Made by a program: the position numbers and the translations under genes
Shown: piece by piece, positions 48,543-62,791 of the stretch
Position numbering within the stretch: the first letter of the stretch is position 1
Layout of the letters: each line of letters opens with the position of its first letter
Assembly (NCBI GenBank): GCA_035041965.1
Contig: JAPYMA010000200.1
Coordinates: 1 to 64,000, forward strand
Reading direction: 5' to 3'
Source of the DNA: Anisakis pegreffii
Lineage: Eukaryota > Nematoda > Chromadorea > Rhabditida > Anisakidae
DNA length: 64,000 nucleotides
The notes under the pieces: model-generated
The model's database searches: none
What the model was told of the DNA's origin: nothing
The model's input: the letters and a program-made list of their open reading frames with translations, nothing else

Positions 48543-51228
48543 CTAATCGTATTGATAAGACTTTAATGGTATTGTGATAATATGAACTGAGGTAATAGTT
48601 TTAATGATAATAGTAAACCTTAGTGGTGAACATCTGCTGGACAACCTCTCGAAACTGTTGCGACATTCCACAGTAGATGGCAAATCGAAACGGATAGGAA
48701 ATAACGATGAGAACGTTTCTGGAAGTGTTTTACTGTGGTTATTGCTTATCGCATTTAGTATTTGTAGTATAATTGTAATGGTAATCATTGTGAGCAGTAA
48801 TTACCTGACTATGAGTAGTTTATTGATAAGACCGTAGTACTTTAGAATGGCTTCAATGTGCAATCCAACAGCACCAACATGAGTGGCGAAGATCAAAGCA
48901 GCCGGTATTTCAGTTACCAGGAATAGAAGTATTACCACTATTAACATACGCGTATTCTGCAATGATACTGATAAGGATAATGATGTTATCAGTGGATGCT
49001 TGTTGTGATAAGATGAGAATGGACTGACTTGTTTAAGGCCTTGAACTCGTTTGGATTCGGATATTCCAGCTTTGATGCGATAAACACGCAATTCACGCCT
49101 TTTATTTTGATGATCCTTATTATTGTTGTTATCGTTATTCTTTGTATCCGAATCAGTCTTCATATCAACGCTGAGTGCGGAGTATTTGCGGTGTTGAGAG
49201 GACCTTAAAGGCAAGTTTCGATACTCGCTTGATCAGTAAATGATAAAATAAATCACCTGGATCACCGGGATCGGCCAGGCTATCAAATGTTTATAACGTT
49301 GCTGCAGGCCACAATGCTCGCAATGTTTCCGTGTGCATTGTTTTAGCCTCAATTTACGCCACCCCGCTGGCTAGTAGGCGAGCAGGCCAGATACAATAAA
49401 TAGTAATGATCTAATTAAGAGTAATAATATTAAGATAACAAACATAGTCATAAGATTTGCATGTCTCTTGTCAGCCACTCGTATAGCACGGATTAACCAC
49501 CAGGTGAAGGTGACCAGAAGAATGCACGGTAGAGTATGAACAAACATGGTGTGCAAGCCGTAAACCATGAAGTAATAAACGTCGTCACCGAGTGCACCAA
49601 TAAACCATGTACGCATACGAACACACAATTTTATTGTTCCTGTTGCTTTATTCTTTTGACTGATCATGAACGCTTTCATGCGCACTTTGCACGTGAACAT
49701 CTTATAATACTTACTTACTTTTTTTAAAAAGTAAATTCAGAAACGACCTATTGAACAGAGTTTCATTGAACACTGATATTTGGATATGTGGGATATTTGG
49801 CTCAGAAGAAGTTATCTTACGTTAGAGCAAAATGGATGTGAGCATTTGTGACTGGCTGCAAAAAGTGGGCTTAACACAACAAGCACAACACTGTCACATC
49901 GAAACGGCAAATGTAACTCGTCATTTCGTACCCCTTCCCTCCCCCCTTCAGTTTGACATTATGAGTAATCAATCGGGTGGAAAATGTAGAGAGTGCAGCA
50001 AATTGCAAGAACTCACTGTTCAGTTTATGATCATACTCTGTTAAGGAACGATTATAGGTGGCGAACGTATCGGGTGCGTATATCCAGACAGCCGTAAAAC
50101 AAATCATTAGGATTACCTGAAATCAATATAGTGCTAGCTAGATGAGGATTTAGATGAGGATGTTCGTCACAAATAAGATTCGAGCGAACTTGACTCAGTC
50201 AGTGCTGAGCAGGCTGTAAATTGGTGAGCTTGAGGTCTTGAAAGATTCTGTGAGCAGTACCGTTTAACAGTCTTATCACTAATAGCGAATGTAAGATATG
50301 TGGTGCATTCAGCATTTGTGAGTGTTCTTTAGACATACACACAGCGAGGATATATATCTGAATGATAGTAATAATCGGATAAATAGCACCTACCTGTTTA
50401 CTCCTTCTTATCGTACAGTAACCATGCACCAAAGTTGGAACACAAATATAGATATAGCGTTGTACAGCCAAGTAAACAGTCAACCAGATTGCAATAGTAT
50501 GAAAAATGGACGGTAATATAAAGGCCATATACGGAAACATTGTGCACCAGAACGCTGGTAGGCCACTGTCTTGATCGGTCTCGAAACCTTGCAATTCAGT
50601 GTGAGTTTTTGGCATCAAGCAATGATTATGCTAGCAGTATAGTGATAATGATATCTGCTTATGATAAAATAATCACATTGGGCGATTATCCGATACTCTG
50701 CGATATTATTTAGTCTATATTACGTTATCGGGAAGATAAGATACCAGTGCAGATGTTTGCTTATTCTTTGATGGATAAAGAGTGCAGCACCGAGGTGATC
50801 CAGATACTTATTGGAGAGTGCAGGTATACTTCTATGTTGGTGATAACTTGTCCATCGGAAGGAAAGGAGCGAGGGGTGCGGGGAGGTAAAAATATCTATT
50901 TGATCACTTTGGTTTATCAGTTGATGAGCACACCGGGGACCGGGGGGGGGGGTGGAGTGATGCCGTGTCTTATCACTGATAGTATTTTGTGAGGGAACAA
51001 ACGGAACGGATTATTACCATGAAAAGTGTAGTAATAGAGCAGCCAGGGAAAGCACGATAGACCAGTGAGTAGCTCAGAAAGAGCCATTGCCAGCAGCACA
51101 TAATTGGTTGGAGTGCGTAAGTCTCTCTTCGATAAAACCAGCACAATGAATGAATTTGTTGCCAGCGTTACGGTAACAATAAATGGCATCACATAACCAT
51201 ATAGCGGTAAGGCCCATGATAATGGCAC
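48543..51228 (-). CDS. SPR-like: Sex-peptide/myoinhibitory-peptide receptor-like GPCR (N-terminal exon missing)
   Basis: Eight minus-strand exons with exact phase: 51228-51003, 50587-50394, 50116-50017, 49639-49444, 49203-29 (49203-49029), 48956-48805, 48718-48619 and 48560-48543 (stop), giving 386 residues. They carry TM1 (LYGYVMPFIVTVTLATN), TM2 (TPTNYVLLAMALSELL), TM3 with FHTIAIWLTVYLAVQRYIYI, TM5 with VHTLPCILLVTF, TM6 (FLVTEIPAALIFATHV) and TM7 (VLIVISYPFRFAIYCGMSQQ). QRY in place of DRY, the HTLPC motif and SYP-FAIYCGMS-QFRE are typical of the insect sex-peptide/MIP receptor family and nematode relatives: class A receptors for small amidated peptides acting through G proteins. The putative ECL2-TM3 disulphide cysteines are present (FWCTMF, KLCVRM). 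Exon 1 here is preceded by TTCTAG and an in-frame stop, so the initiating exon lies further upstream and was not found. The third intracellular loop is long and Asn/Asp-rich. Confidence 0.8.
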
Positions 51229-52764
51229 CTAGAATTGAAACGAACGTTGCAATATTCATCGATGAGTTGTTTGGCTGTTTGCTTAGGCTTTGTAGCATTT
51301 ATTTCTCAGTTTCTTTTTGCCAATTTATCAGATATCCTTAATTGAGTAATTCATTGGAAACGACCACCTCAGTTTCAGTTAGTTATCCACCGTAATGTGT
51401 GTGTGTTTTGTGTGTTTCAGTGAATTTTTGTAGATTATTTGCTTAATGTTTTAAGTTTTAGTGCTGCCTGCCTGCCTGCATTCGACAGTAGCATTTATTA
51501 CCGCAAATATTTTTCTCGATTTTAATTCATGCTAAACTGCGCACACCACTTAAACTCTATTAGTTAAGGTTCTTCACTTCAGTTTACAATCATAAGAACG
51601 CAGGCAAGCACGCAGCAGTTTTGGTCAGCGATAGGTTAGAGTGCAGTCAGTGAGAGTTGTGGCGAAGTGTGCAACCGAAGCATTTAGCGCACGTTCACTG
51701 AATGTCTTACTTGATCAAATTTGTTTTTATTTTGGATTGGTTAGGGGTAATTTCTATTTTTTGAGGTATTTTTTGTATTTGTTAGATATTGTAAGGAAGT
51801 ATTTTTTAGTGTGAACGTTCTTATACGGCGGATTACGTGCTGTTGCGTGTACATTTATTTGATTTAGTTTGCATGGATGTATATGTTTGTGATAATCTCA
51901 TCTCGCCTCAGCAATCGTATCTCCATATCCCTTTGTCGTTCGACTCTCCATTGTTTAGTTTTCTCTCTCAAAACTATTCACCACGTTAATAGTGTTCACA
52001 ATGATTTACGTAGTAATATGTGTGGCTGTGATTGGTTTCTCATCTTTAGTTACTGTAGTGGTTATTTACTGCTGCTGCTGCTGCTTGCTGCTATATGTTT
52101 TCAAAAGACAGTGGCATGCGTAGATTGTGAGAATGTTTGGTATTAACGTTGAACAGTGCAAATAAATACTTTCGAGCAGTCGGAGCGAATGAAATTGTTT
52201 TTCGTATTTATTTGCAAGTGCAATTCAAGAGGATTCTAGCTAGCAGTTGACGTAGCTTGGTGTGGTACTTTTTGTATTGTGTTCACAGAAAACGTTAAAT
52301 GTTAGTGGTTAAATGAGAAAGGGATGTTGATTGAGCATCGGTTTATATTGTTGGTTCATGATGAGATTATTGAGAGTTAGCTGATGAAATTATGCACTGG
52401 ATGAAGCGTTACGGATGTGGAACGTGTGATTGAAGAAAAGAGTGATTAGAGGAGTGAATGGTGCTTGATTAAGTGGACAATGAATGATACCTGTGCACTG
52501 ATTGAGATTACACGACACTGCGAATTGTTCAAACATACACCAAATTGTCCCGGTTCATCCATTGCTAAAGAGAAGTTATATCATAGTTATGAGCGCATCT
52601 AATTATGCTAGTTATGAGCGATTATATTCAAATGGTTTAGTTCATTTCGCAAAAATACTTCAGATTGATCGCTTGAATTCGCTATTTGCTGTTCACTGAA
52701 TAGTTACGTTTGTGGAATGCTTCATGGATTACAGTGTTTCGAGTAGTGTACTCATCAAAGGATC
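51229..52764. other. Region upstream of the GPCR exons
   Basis: Should contain the GPCR N-terminal exon and promoter on the minus strand, but neither was identified with confidence. A fragment at about 51628-51676 resembles 6968-7018. A CTG tract lies near 52069. Confidence 0.4.
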
Positions 52765-53909
52765 AGTTTTAACCTAGCCACTTGGTTTTCAACCAGTGCC
52801 GGTCCCAAGCCCGGATAAATAGGGAGGGTTCGAGATGACTGCGCTGGCTCCAGTCTCTCTGTAAAAACTTGACCAGTCGATGACCGGAACGCTGAAGGGA
52901 AAGTTTGCTGTGGTGTGGGCCATCCTCCAAGTCAGTGCTTTACTTTATCTTATATTAATGAGACAAAGTACAAAGTCACCACTCTTATTATTCGTTGTAT
53001 TTGTTGATGATAATAATGATAATTGCAGATCGTTTTTTGTGGAATGAATTTTTTGAGTAATTAAAATGTTTCGATTCTCAAATTAAAAAATGAAATTTAA
53101 AATTTCGTCGACTTTCTGAATGATCCAAATCGATTTTATTCGTTCACTAACTTATTTAAATTCAGTGTGAAATTAATATGAATATTTTAATTAATTAAAA
53201 GTGGTGACCATTTCATGATAGGGTTCTAATAGAATAATCCCAAATAACGATCCCGCCGAAGCTCACGGTGGCCCACTGACGGATTTATTCGGTGAGTGGG
53301 CCGGGGCATAGACCGGCTGCAGCCTCCGGTGTATGCTTCGAAACGACTGAGTTGGGCAGTGTTGCCTTCCGTTGTTTCAGCAGTTTCAAGGCAATACGAT
53401 CGTCGGCCCACACCAGGAGGAGGACAATGAGGACACGGCGCGTTTTATTTTATTTTTATGGTCATCTTCGTTTCGACTGAGATTTAGATTATTGAAATGA
53501 TATTTCAACAATTTAAACAATAAACTTTTCGGTTATCGTTCGAAGACACTTTTAGTAATGAATCAAAATAAACAAATTTGCGATTGAATTTAAGTTTAAG
53601 ATCCCAAAAGATGACCATTTTTCAATTAAAATTTTATTTACATTCTTTATAATAGTCTTTTGGTGTCTCCATCTCAAAGGGCATGCATGAGATGGGTATC
53701 TGTTTGCATTATTTCAGAGTAGGGCAAAGGGGTGAAACGGCACGTGACGACCCGCGTAGCCCTCGAGCCAGGGAGGACTGTAAATTAGGAGGTTTAGGTC
53801 AGATCTAGGATCGTCCCACCCATTGTTATTGTTTTGCCCTTTGGACTTCATCTATTGTTTATTCATTTCTGTTCTCTCCTATATATTATACTTTTCTAGT
53901 CTGTGCGTT
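52765..53909. mobile_element. 1.14-kb dispersed repeat, copy 2
   Basis: Nearly identical to 27643-28780 and in the same orientation, from AGTTTTAACCTAG to CTGTGCGTT, but 7 nt longer near 53625. Copy 2 ends cleanly there, without the 99-bp extra block. I see no target-site duplication. A 61-residue open frame is conserved between the copies only because the DNA is. Confidence 0.75.
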
Positions 53910-56900
53910 TCAGACGAGAAAATTTTTGAAAACGCTTTGGATCGCATTGGGCGGCAGGCAGCCCGTTTCAGAAATCAGAATAAAACGAAACATTAAAAAT
54001 ATTTTATCACACTAAAATACGATTTTCGACGATTACTTAAAAAGAATCAAAAATTGACATTAAATTTTTGTAAATTCATAATAACAAAGTCATCATCAAT
54101 AAAATGCAACCTGCCTGTATCGTTGTCGAATGAAGCACTGACTGTCTTCTTATTGCTGCTGCTGCTGCTGTCTTCCTTATTTGCTGTTGATTTGCTTGTT
54201 ACAAAACACACTTCAAGCCAAGCACCGTACTGTTGTACATATGTGAATAATGCCGAGTATTCAATCAGTCGGTTTTTAGTGATTTAGCAGGCAGATTTAT
54301 TTATGTAGTGGTTTTATGGATGATGAAATAAATCACTGTTAGAATAATAGTAATGTTGATGTAATAACAGTAGTAGTAATTAAGTTGTTGGAACAGGAAG
54401 ACTTTACTGCACTCACTGGATTGAATATTACTTAGAGCAGAAGCGATTTTTGATTTGAAGTGAAGTGTTCAGAAGTTGAAATGTTATTATTGTGAGAGGT
54501 GTGCAAGAGTTTGCATGTGAATTTAGTGATGGATGGATGGATGATGGGTGTGTTGATGGCGTTTAGTGAGTCACTGCGTTTGCTTGAGTCACAATTCAGT
54601 TTGTTCGTCTCACTTTCAACTGAGGCAGAGACTGACTGTTCTGTGTTCTCGCTCCTGTAAATTAGCAAAATAAAAAATTATAGTAGATGGTGAGTATTTG
54701 ATGATGCACGGAACAAAAAAACGTATTTGTGATAGCATAAAATTTGGATTAAATTTGTGATGATATGTTTCGAGATTTGTAAGAGATTTCGAGCGAACGT
54801 GTGAGTTTTTAGGGCGATAATTTAGAGGTTTTTTAATAGTTGTTGATTGGTTGATGTGGTGGTAATTTTTTAACGATGGACGGATGGAAGACGAGTGAAA
54901 AAACGATGGGAAGAGCAAGTAGCAGCACTTGAATGAAGGGATTGAATAAATTGGATGGCAGATTGATTAAAGGATTGCTGCTCAGAATGAATTGCTGAAG
55001 TGTTTATGAATATAGCAGCAATAAGAGTACAGTGAGAAATATGGATTTGATAATGAAGATGAAGGAAGAGTGGATATTGTTCGTGAGGAAGACTTGGCTG
55101 CTTGATTGTGCAATGAAAGGAAGGAGCTTGTAAAATACGAAGGGCATTCCAATGGATATTTATAAGTTACATTGATCTGCGTTGATCAGCATTCTCTTCA
55201 GTTGATTCTGAAGAGAAAGAAGTGAAGTAATGAAGCATCGCTAAACGACGATGCTCAGACAGGCCTACATTAACAAATAGGAACGGAAGGATTCAACTTG
55301 TGAACACACTGAATCGTCGAACACTAAAAATCGCCAGCATACGATGACTTGCTTGTTTAATCGGGTGCAATTAAGTGACATTACTGATGTTGTTCTATTC
55401 GGACTCTAGGGCAGCATTAACATCGCACTTTCGCTCAGACATCGGACTTCTTCTAAGTGGAAAATTTATGAAGACGAGTGCTGCTGCCTTTGAAGAAGTG
55501 AAGAAAAAAATGAACAAGCGACATTTCAAGCAGCAACAGTGGCCGGCTCGGAGATTTGATGTGATGTGATGATGTGATTGATACATAATGAGCAGCTTCG
55601 TAATGTAAAAAGAGGACCACATTAGACAGTTGACGAGCATGATATGATTTGTTATGTAAAGAGCGAACGAACGCTTTACAATTGCGTGAATTCAGTTCGA
55701 ATGGTTAGCTGAGAAGCGTTCATAAAAGCAAAGAACCGAACGAACTCTTTAAACGTTGAATTTGGATAATACTGGATATTGCACAGATAACAAAGGCTCA
55801 TTGAAAGCGATCCTGGATAGAATGAAGATGATAGAATAATCGTGAAGCTATTGCCGGCTGCTAGAGCAGCATTACTTGTGATGTTTGATACAATCCAGAA
55901 ACGATAAGGATATGAAAGGATACGAGCAAAATTCTATGAGGAAACTAATCGTACTGAAACGTACTGAACAATCGCCATTAAAGGATTACTTTAATGTGTT
56001 CTGGTGCTCTATTGATAGCAAAAACGAGTTGAGGTAATACGAATAATGTAAGTAACCAATTAAGTAAATGAACACAATAACAAAATTGCATCTATGAATA
56101 TACATATATGTATATATATATCTATGCAGATAGATGTCTTGTGATTACGTGAAATTAACTAGAAATTTTGTTATTTGTTCGTATTTAAAAATGTGAAATT
56201 AATTTTTGATTGGTGTCCGTTCATTTCAGTGTGATGATGATAGAAGTAGATATTCTTTTATTATTTATTATTATTGTTATCAATATTATTACTATGAGGA
56301 GTAAATTTAAATATTCATTTTTTCAATAACATTTTTATATATTGAGTAATATAGTAATTGTAAGCGATATGCAGCATTGAGACATGAGAAAAAGCATTCC
56401 GAAAGATTGGCGGGCGTGCTTGTTATGGTGACTGAATAGTTGTTATGATTGATATGAGTGAAGTTGTTTTGATGGAATATGGGAAGGGAAGTATTTAAGA
56501 GGAATATTTGTGAGTGTGTGCGAGTTTTGAAATATTTATAGTTTGGTTGGTGTTTTGTGGAAGTAGTGAAAGGTTTGTTATGTGCGTTAATTTATAATCG
56601 AGTAAGCATTTAGGTATTGATCAATCAAAGAGGGGTATTAGCTGAATGAAAGTTTAATGTGATATTGGTTGTTGTTTATGTGACTTTAGAGCAGATTATG
56701 ACGGTTGTTTATGAGACGAGTGGAGATATGCATTAAGGAGGTTTGAATTGTCGTATGGCTGGAGGACAGATACAGTGGATTGATTCAAGAACATAAATAG
56801 GTGGATGGATCAAAAACTGACGAAGGGAATAAACGGTAGAGATATGGATGGTGCCGGAGATATGGATGGTGCCAGAGAGATATGGATGTAGAGATATGGA

Positions 56901-57344
56901 TGGTGCCGGATAAATTTATTGTAGACATATGAAAATACAAAATGCACTCAATCAGTAGACAATAAACCGAACCGATGTAAATGAGGAATCTATAAAATTC
57001 AAGGAATTAAAAAAAATTATAAGGAATTTATAAAATGATGAGGAGGAATTGAATTGAGTGTAGCGATGTAAATGTAAATGTTTATACAATATGAGATGAA
57101 TGTTAAAATGAAATGACTGAAGACAGTACAAGATGTGGCTTATAAATGATGAATGTATCTAGTAGCTTGATTTGTTTGACAGAAGGCGTGATATTATCAC
57201 TAGCAGTCAGAGACAGCTGCTACTGCTACTGCTACTGCTAAGCACAAGAGTATCTGGTGTCAAAGCTTACTGCTACTGCAGCAGCAGCAGCACATACATA
57301 ATCATTGGGTTGCATATTATTAAGTGATCGATTCGTGTAAAGCC

Positions 57345-57350
<6 letters not shown>

Positions 57351-57387
<37 letters not shown>
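57351..57387. repeat. (GT)n microsatellite
   Basis: 37 bp of uninterrupted GT dinucleotides, able to adopt Z-DNA. Confidence 0.97.
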
Positions 57388-57388
<1 letters not shown>

Positions 57389-60300
57389 ATCTAGTTGAAT
57401 AGTCAAAAAGTAGAGATTAATATGAATATGTATAAATGATTTGATGAGATGAATGATGCATGATGCATGGACTGACTGGATGGCTGGCTGGCTGGATGGC
57501 TAGTTGGCTGCTTGAATAGAATGCAACAGCAGCAGGTTATGATCAAGTAGACAATCAAAAAACAAAGTAGTGTCGTGTGTCTCTAAAGTTCAGTTGAAAA
57601 TTAACGAGAGAATGCTGTGAAGTGTAAAGAGCAGTCACAAATGCTTAGTCGAATGTTGTGCTGCTGCTGCTGCTGATGCTGCTACATGTTAGAATGGAAA
57701 TTTGATGCATGAAAGCGGTCATTATCAGTGTAGAAGTTGTTTTTTTTTGTTTGATTTCTTAGATGTTCAATTTTTAGTCTCTTTTGCCATCTATGAAGCT
57801 GAAATAAAAAGATTTCTTTTAAAGTGTTACATTTCCTTGAAATAGAGTCAGTGACTACTGGATTAGTATCGTATTATAGAACGACGAAGCAGTTATTGAA
57901 TTCTTTAGAGAGGACGTTTGTTGTGTGTAGTGAAATAATGGATGTGAAATATTTGAAATTATACTCACGCACTCGTATTGGATAGAATGTTTAATGTTCA
58001 AAAAATGTTTTATTCATGGCTATTTGTGCTAGATAGAGGATGACGGTGATGTTTAATTAGTTGTATGCGGCACCTTACATGGTGTTCATGACGGCAAAAA
58101 GTGCTTGTTCTAATGGGATTTGAATGCATGCATGGACGGATGAATGAAGCTAATGAGATACGACGAAGTCATTATTGATGATAAGCACCTCCCCAGAGAG
58201 TTGATGTTGATAGGATAAAATCAAATCTTTATGTATGTATTTAGAAATGACTATGTGAAATTTATGATAGACTGACTTTGTTGAATTTCTGACAAGCAAT
58301 TGATAGGTGAGTGGAATGATTATGTAAATGTGAGTGGAGAGGAGATTTTTGGTGAGTGGATTGGATAATTGTAAGTTATTAGTATCCACACGTATCCGCA
58401 CGTAATTTCATTCATGCTCAGAGAATAGCATTCTATCATGGATATATATATGGTGGTGTGATTTTGAGTTAAGTTTATGTAGTGAGCACAGTTTATTTAA
58501 GGAACATTGATGAAGTTAGTTTAATAATAGTAATAATAATAATAATGATAATATTAATAATAATAGATATTCCACTGACAATAAAAATCAGGATGGTAAA
58601 AGTGATGTGAGGATTAGAATGATGCTGGTTTGTGATGTGCAGAGACTCGAATGAAAAAGGAGACTTTGATGTGTTGCTGTTTAAGTGGCGTCGAGTGAAT
58701 GTTTGAAACGAAACGAACAAGTAAGCAGTCAGTACACAGTGGCACATAAGTACTTGAGAAAATCACAAATTGAACCAATTTTGGGAAGACTGGCTGATGT
58801 GAGTTGGATGATAGATATTTTCATTGAATTGTGCGAAAATGATGAACGTGTGGAGTAGTTGAAGGAGAAATTTACTGATGTGAGCTCGATAGGCAAATAA
58901 ATCCTTAAACAAGCAGCAGTAGTGGTGATATATGGTAATCGTTTTGAATGGTAATAATAATAATAATAATAAAGTAATATAATAATAGTTATGAAAGCAG
59001 CAGCAGCAGAGTGCTTGTTCTACTTGAGAGAGTGCTCGAATTGGATTAGTGTGATGTGAAGAGGAGACGAGATTGATTCATAGCACGTTGGATATGGTGA
59101 TTGGTTTGTTTGTTTTTTGATAGTGCAAAATGGATGATGCATATAGATAGTAGTAAAAGGAAGTGTAGTTGAACGTACTAGATGGAATAAATGTGAAAGT
59201 TTAAGTTGTGAAAGGAACAAGGCTGTATAATTAGATGAGTTGGTGAGTTAGTGAGGAGCATGCATCATCGAAGTGACTGACGACGAGCACGCGTGCTGTT
59301 GAATGCTCACTCTTAGCTCGTTAAAACTGAAACTAGGCGGATGAGCGGTTGGACACGATTAATATATGCCTGCGAGGTTGGTTGACGAACTAATCAAGCA
59401 GCGAACTAATTAAGTGACATTCAACCGGTCGGATTCACTAGCGGTTAGGTAGGAGCATGTTTAATGAGGCGATGAGCAGAATGAAAAGTATTATTCGTTG
59501 AAGTGATTGATTTGAAAAGCGGATTATGTGATCATTATGGATCGTAGTTGTCTTGTCATCGTAGATGGATGGATGTTGCGTGATAATAAGTGACAGATGT
59601 GAATATGCTGAGTGATTGGAGACAGATTGTACTTTTGAGAATGTCATTCTTTAAAGTGCACATTCGAGTGGCGTTTAATCCGTTGGGATATCCGTTGGGG
59701 AGCAATTTGCATTTGACATTTGTCTTATTATTTAACAGACTTCTAGTGCTAGTAGTAATAGAGCAGTGATTGTATTTTCAGTTGACAGTTGTTTGTGTAG
59801 TTGACAGATAATATTATTATGATAGTTGTGTTCAAGGTGTCAGGCACGAGGAAGCACATGGAATAGTATTAAGTATAGTCAGATGAGTGAGAATAATAAG
59901 GTGCGAGTAACGGCGGCGGTGGCGGCGTTTCGTGGTTTTATAGAAGAAAAAAAGTGAGAAGTTAAAAAGGAGAAGACGGACGACGGTTACAATAGCAATT
60001 GGATTTGTGAATGGCTTAGAAAGCTGCTTTTTTGATTTTAAATAGCGGCTGGACTTAGAATTAGGATTAGAGAAAAATGAAATGAGCTGACGATGGTCAG
60101 TGATGGGCTGCATTCGGAACGGAAATAATTAGATGGATGGATGTTTAGTTGAATGATTGAGGAATAGTTGACTGGTTGGCACATCATAATTGGCGTGTAG
60201 TGGGAGTGCGAGTGAGGAGTTTTTATTTGGGTTGGAATAAACTGAGTTAAGAGTTGGAGCGAGTAGGATATATTATAGATGGGTGCAATTTGGTACTTAG

Positions 60301-61587
60301 TTAGTGATAGTGGTGGGGAGGGAAGGGGATGGGATGGGAGGATGAGCATACAGGAAGGGGATGGATGAATGGATATAGATGGCGGCGATGACAAGTGGAC
60401 TAGTGGATAATTCGAAGACAAGCGGGCCTGAATCAGAAAATATCATTTATCAGCAGTCATCACATGTTCATCTTCTTGTTTGTTGACTTAGCAGCAACAG
60501 TCCATAAATAAGGCGGCATATGAGCATAAAAATGTAGGCAGGCAGGCAGCCGTGTATAAAGTATAACAGTGAGCTGAGATTTTCAACAGCACAGAATCTG
60601 GATTAATAGGTGGATATGAGGATTATTGAAATGAAGTGTGCATGTATTGATACTCTGGACAAATGAATAAATATAAAAGAAGGATAATAATTAGTGACTT
60701 ATGATGGATTGAACATGCTGCCGCATCATACAGCATAGATAGATAGATGGTCTGGCGAATGAGCAGTTTTACGATGACTGAAGGCAGCAGCAGCAGCAGC
60801 AGGCTAATGATGCTGCTGCTAGCTTGAATGAAAGGGAAGTAAATGAGTGAATTGTGTGAATGCTCATAATCAGGCTTATTTGCTTGCTCATAATCATGTC
60901 ATATTCATGTACTCGATTTTCTTAAGTGAACAACTAACTGCTCATCTATTTTCCATGTTCCTTTTTTATCCATCCATCAATCTATCCATCCATCCATAAA
61001 ATTAATCCATCGATATTATGCAAGAGTTTAATATCGGTTTAATATTAATATCCGTTATGAATAATAGTGCTGCTGCAGTTGAATTTATTACTTACCTTTG
61101 AAATAACCAAGTCAAGTTTACAATGAAACAAGAAGGTGTTTAGTAGGTGTAAGGCTGGCTCATTTTGAGGATGCAACATCGATCTTGAATAGAGTTAAAT
61201 TTTGTGAATATATAACATAGTAATAGAGTCATATCAGTAGTCATATATCTTATCACATCAGTGATATCGTATATCATAACATTTATATCGTATTACATAT
61301 GTTTGGCTGGTTGTTGTCGTATCGTTGAGATATTTTAAGAAGGAGGTGATATTTTTTGGTGTGTTGTTTGTTGCTTTTGCATTAGTATTCACTTGATGTT
61401 GCTGGCGCAATAACAGATTTTCGAGGGGAGTCAGTTACGAGGACATTGAGAGTGGTACGTGAGTTGATTTGGAATGGAATGTTGAGTTGAGTTGGTTGCG
61501 AGCGGGATGAATGAATAGCAATCGGATAAATTGTAAATAAGAGTAAGTAATTGCGCTTGTAGTCGAGGGAAAAGTTGTGCTTGAAAC

Positions 61588-62017
61588 GGATCAATCGGTA
61601 GATCGGAAGATCATTTTGACTGATCAGGATCGATCGGTAGATCGGAATGATCATTTTGAGTGATTAGGATCGATCGGTAGATCGGAAGCATTTTGACTGA
61701 TCAGGATCGATCGGTAGATCGGAAGCATTTTGACTGATCAGGATCGATCGGTAGATCGGAAGCATTTTGACTGATCAGGATCGATCGGTAGATCGGAAGC
61801 ATTTTGACTGATCAGGATCGATCGGTAGATCGGAAGCATTTTGACTGATCAGGATCGATCGGTAGATCGGAAGCATTTTGACTGATCAGGATCGATCGGT
61901 AGATCGGAAGCATTTTGACTGATCAGGATCGATCGGTAGATCGGAAGCATTTTGACTGATCAGGATCGATCGGTAGATCGGAAGCATTTTGACTGATCAG
62001 GATCGATCGGTAGATCA
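61588..62017. repeat. 38-bp GATC-rich tandem array, about 11 copies
   Basis: A unit containing TGACTGATCAGGATCGATCG then GTAGATCGGAAGCATTTT repeats about 11 times. The first two or three copies carry small insertions (AAGATCATTTT, AATGATCATTTT) and the rest look identical. Each unit has four GATC sites, one inside a CGATCG palindrome. Confidence 0.95.
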
Positions 62018-62749
62018 GTGAGATTTAAATTTAAGTGTGAAGAGAAGTGAATTTTATAGGTGGATAAATGGCGTTGGATAGAATGTGGTGAGTGTGCCTC
62101 TTCATGGGTACTTGATTACTTACTTACTTACTTTTATGTGAGAGTTCTTATGAATATATTAAACAAATGCAGCATACATACAAATAGTAATAAATACTCG
62201 TCATTGTGTGTTATAATATTTTATTCGGTCGGTCGGCTCTGGTCTTATCATTTGGCAATAAATGAGACGGCAGAAGGAAGCAGCAATAAATAACTATGCT
62301 GTCTAAAATAACAGTTACGTTAATTGGTCGTTATTGATGATGAATATTTGGATGGCAGTTAAGTGAGCATGTGAATGGGTGATTAATTAGAGGTGTGGAA
62401 TGTTTTGACGTTTTTTGATATGCGATGCGAGTGGAGGTTGTGTGGTAAACAAGAGTAGCTATAGATGTGATTAGCATTGAATTCGTTAGCTAGTTATCAT
62501 GAATATGACTGATAAGAAATTGAGGTGTTGGGATGGGATGATAGAAGTGTTGTGGATTAATAGGGATTAGCTGATGGTTTGTTTTGTGGTGTTGGGGGAT
62601 TAAGATGAAGCATGAAAATGTTTGTGATTATGATAATATTATGCGAAGTGATCTTTAGATTTCGTACGGCATTTAGCATATGCGTAAAATATACGGAAGT
62701 AGAATGCATTAGATGGTGAGTAGTGATATTTATGCTTTAAAGGATTGAA

Positions 62750-62791
62750 TAGATAGATAGATGGATGGATGGATGGATGGATGGATGGATG
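62750..62791. repeat. (GATA)n/(GGAT)n microsatellite
   Basis: Three GATA-type units run into eight GGAT units. Confidence 0.9.

Noticed and set aside
51231..51298. ATG-started peptide as the GPCR N-terminus
   Set aside because: Its frame does not match the GPCR frame, and the GPCR frame has a stop immediately before the exon, so a separate upstream exon is required.
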